From Pseudobdellovibrionaceae bacterium (lineage in GTDB: Bacteria > Bdellovibrionota > Bdellovibrionia > Bdellovibrionales > Bdellovibrionaceae): DNA of 6,954 bases. Positions 5,682 through 6,954 of the stretch are shown here, one piece after another. Below the pieces are notes generated by a model that saw nothing but the letters and a program-made list of their open reading frames with translations, did not search any database and was not told where the DNA came from. Position 1 is the stretch's first letter; each line of letters opens with the position of its first letter. The stretch is from NCBI GenBank assembly GCA_014376325.1, contig JACMRP010000206.1:1-6954 (forward strand). The letters are read 5' to 3'. Made by a program: the position numbers and the translations under genes.

Positions 5682-6954
5682 AGCTCTCGGATTTGACCGT
5701 ACTTTTTTTAGATTTGCAAACGACGGGTTCGAACCCGCTCAATAGTCACGTCTTAGAGATTGCTTGGGCGACTACCGAGGATGCCGAGCCACAAAGCCAT
5801 TTGGTTGCTTTGCCGGAGGGCGAGTCGGTTCCGCGACGGATCGAAATGATCACGGGGATTTCCGATAAGCTCTTGGCGGAAGCGGCGATACTGCCAGACG
5901 TTCTTTGCAAATTACACGAGCATTTGCCTGATTTAAAACTGGTGGTCATTCACTTCGCCCAGTTCGAGAAACCTTTCCTAACGGATATTTACGCAAAATG
6001 CGGGCAAGAGATGCCATTCCGAATTCTATGTACGCACTTGATCGCCAAGCGCCTGATGCCCAATTTGCCTAGTCGCGGTCTTAAAGGCCTTGCGGGTTAT
6101 TTTGGGTATAACGCTGGCGAATTGAAACGCGGCACCACTCACGTCGAGGCAACAAGATTTATCTGGCGTGGCCTAACTGCGGAGCTTGCTACACAAAATA
6201 TCCGGACGATGAACGATCTTGAAACCTGGCTTGCGGAAAAACCGAAGAAGGTTGTTAAAAAATACGAATACCCAATGGCGAAAGAAAAGCGCCTTAGCCT
6301 GCCGGATCAACCGGGGGTTTACCGCTTCATTAGTCAGTGGGGCGAAGTTTTGTACGTCGGCAAGGCGACGTCGCTGCACAGTCGAGTGAACAGTTATTTC
6401 CGCGGTCAGAAGAATCGCGACTCTCGAAAGTTAGAAATGCTGACCCAAGCTTGGGACCTGCAGGTAACAACGTGCGGAAGTCCACTCGAAAGCGCGATCT
6501 TAGAAACGGACGAAATCAAGCGATTGAATCCACGGTACAACATCAGCTTGAAGAAGGGTTTGCGAAAGTTAGTTTTCTTCAATCGAGAACTCAATTCGGT
6601 TTCGCCACAGCAGGATGAAACGCACACCGTCGGTCCATTCTCGAGTTTGATGGTTTTTGATTCGATGATGAAGCTCGGCGTATCGCTGACGGAAAATGAA
6701 TTTGACGAAACTTTATTTTTTGAGCCAGTCGATCCGGAGCTCCTCAAAAAAGGTTTTGCCGTCTTCTGTGAGCGCTTTGATTTTGAGCCTTACGCGTTTT
6801 CTTCGCTGCGATCCGTGATCGCGGTGGGCTTGTGGTGGCAACGCCAGTACGAAATCATGCAGGACGAAGACGAGCTTCAAGAAGAAATCGAGCAAGAGAT
6901 CGCGGAAGATCAAGAACTCGAAGCATCTCCGGAAGATATCGCGGACCGTTTTGA
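5678..6954 (+). CDS. DEDDh exonuclease-like / GIY-YIG nuclease fusion, 3' end missing
   Basis: 425 complete codons are present and the frame is still open at the window edge. Residues about 5-170 have the DnaQ/epsilon-type exonuclease fold: LFLDLQTTG (9-17), IHFAQFEKPFL (91-101), and GTTHVEATR (152-160). Catalytic residues are mostly replaced: the usual D-x-E is Asp12-Leu-Gln14, the Asp of the second motif is Glu97, and the final Asp five residues after His155 is Arg160. The fold is probably an inactive DNA-binding or docking module. Residues about 208-292 form a UvrC/Cho-like GIY-YIG domain with its active-site residues in place: GVY (Tyr215), LYVGKA (Tyr226, Lys229), Arg236, Glu276 in AILETDEIK, and Asn288 in PRYN. 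This domain nicks DNA in UvrC-type repair. Residues 300-393 are unassigned, then comes a very acidic segment (394-418) of Asp/Glu/Gln repeats, perhaps helical. Epsilon-UvrC-like fusions are known in mycobacteria, so the architecture is not unique. The gene is coupled to the helicase by ATGA overlap. It is not uvrC itself: there is no UvrB-binding or HhH region in what is visible. The missing end prevents a full assignment. Confidence 0.85.
   Translation, partial: MKLSDLTVLFLDLQTTGSNPLNSHVLEIAWATTEDAEPQSHLVALPEGESVPRRIEMITGISDKLLAEAAILPDVLCKLHEHLPDLKLVVIHFAQFEKPFLTDIYAKCGQEMPFRILCTHLIAKRLMPNLPSRGLKGLAGYFGYNAGELKRGTTHVEATRFIWRGLTAELATQNIRTMNDLETWLAEKPKKVVKKYEYPMAKEKRLSLPDQPGVYRFISQWGEVLYVGKATSLHSRVNSYFRGQKNRDSRKLEMLTQAWDLQVTTCGSPLESAILETDEIKRLNPRYNISLKKGLRKLVFFNRELNSVSPQQDETHTVGPFSSLMVFDSMMKLGVSLTENEFDETLFFEPVDPELLKKGFAVFCERFDFEPYAFSSLRSVIAVGLWWQRQYEIMQDEDELQEEIEQEIAEDQELEASPEDIADRF

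Noticed and set aside
3315..6954. Reading the pair as a CRISPR-associated (Cas4/CasDinG) locus
   Set aside because: No CRISPR repeats or other cas genes are in the window, the nuclease lacks the Cas4 cysteines, and the neighbours are housekeeping.
5678..6954. Calling the GIY-YIG gene uvrC or dnaQ
   Set aside because: It has only one domain from each, the exonuclease motifs are degenerate, and the UvrC C-terminal nuclease and HhH parts are not seen; neither symbol is justified.

Overview
The window reads as chromosomal DNA of a Gram-negative bacterium. It holds a protein-quality-control gene (clpB) next to a DNA-processing gene pair. A member of Bdellovibrionota or another former deltaproteobacterial lineage is my best guess, from the flavour of the small Cys-rich protein, the helicase N-terminus and the degenerate lipobox. 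That is an impression from memory and was not checked by search. I see no rRNA, tRNA, insertion sequence, CRISPR array or integrase.

Layout: (1) 1-122, minus strand: N-terminal 40 codons of an exported protein, probably a lipoprotein, cut by the window edge. (2) 123-346: intergenic, with a near-tandem GC-rich repeat at 171-194 and no convincing terminator or gene. (3) 347-2935, minus strand: full-length ClpB disaggregase, with an SD-supported start at 2935, a likely heat-shock promoter, and a possible internal GTG start for the N-domain-less isoform. (4) 2977-3225, plus strand: an 82-residue Cys/His-rich protein of unknown function, divergent from clpB. Its start codon lies inside the clpB promoter. 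(5) 3315-5681, plus strand: a 788-residue fusion of a RecB/Cas4-like PD-(D/E)XK nuclease domain to an XPD/DinG-type iron-sulfur superfamily 2 helicase, possibly translated from a leaderless mRNA. (6) 5678-6954, plus strand, running off the right edge: a protein joining a DnaQ-like (DEDDh) exonuclease fold to a UvrC/Cho-like GIY-YIG endonuclease domain. It overlaps the helicase stop codon by ATGA and has its own strong SD.

The most interesting part is genes 5 and 6. They form a translationally coupled pair that brings together one helicase motor and three nuclease folds: PD-(D/E)XK and GIY-YIG with apparently intact motifs, and a DEDDh fold that has lost most of its metal ligands (E to Q, D to E, D to R). 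In Firmicutes a DEDDh domain is fused directly to a DinG-like helicase, so the adjacency here suggests a functional partnership in DNA repair or processing of branched or damaged DNA. I infer this role from domains and context; it has not been shown. Inside the helicase gene sit a perfect consensus DnaA box and, two bases further on, a perfect 9-bp GC-rich hairpin.
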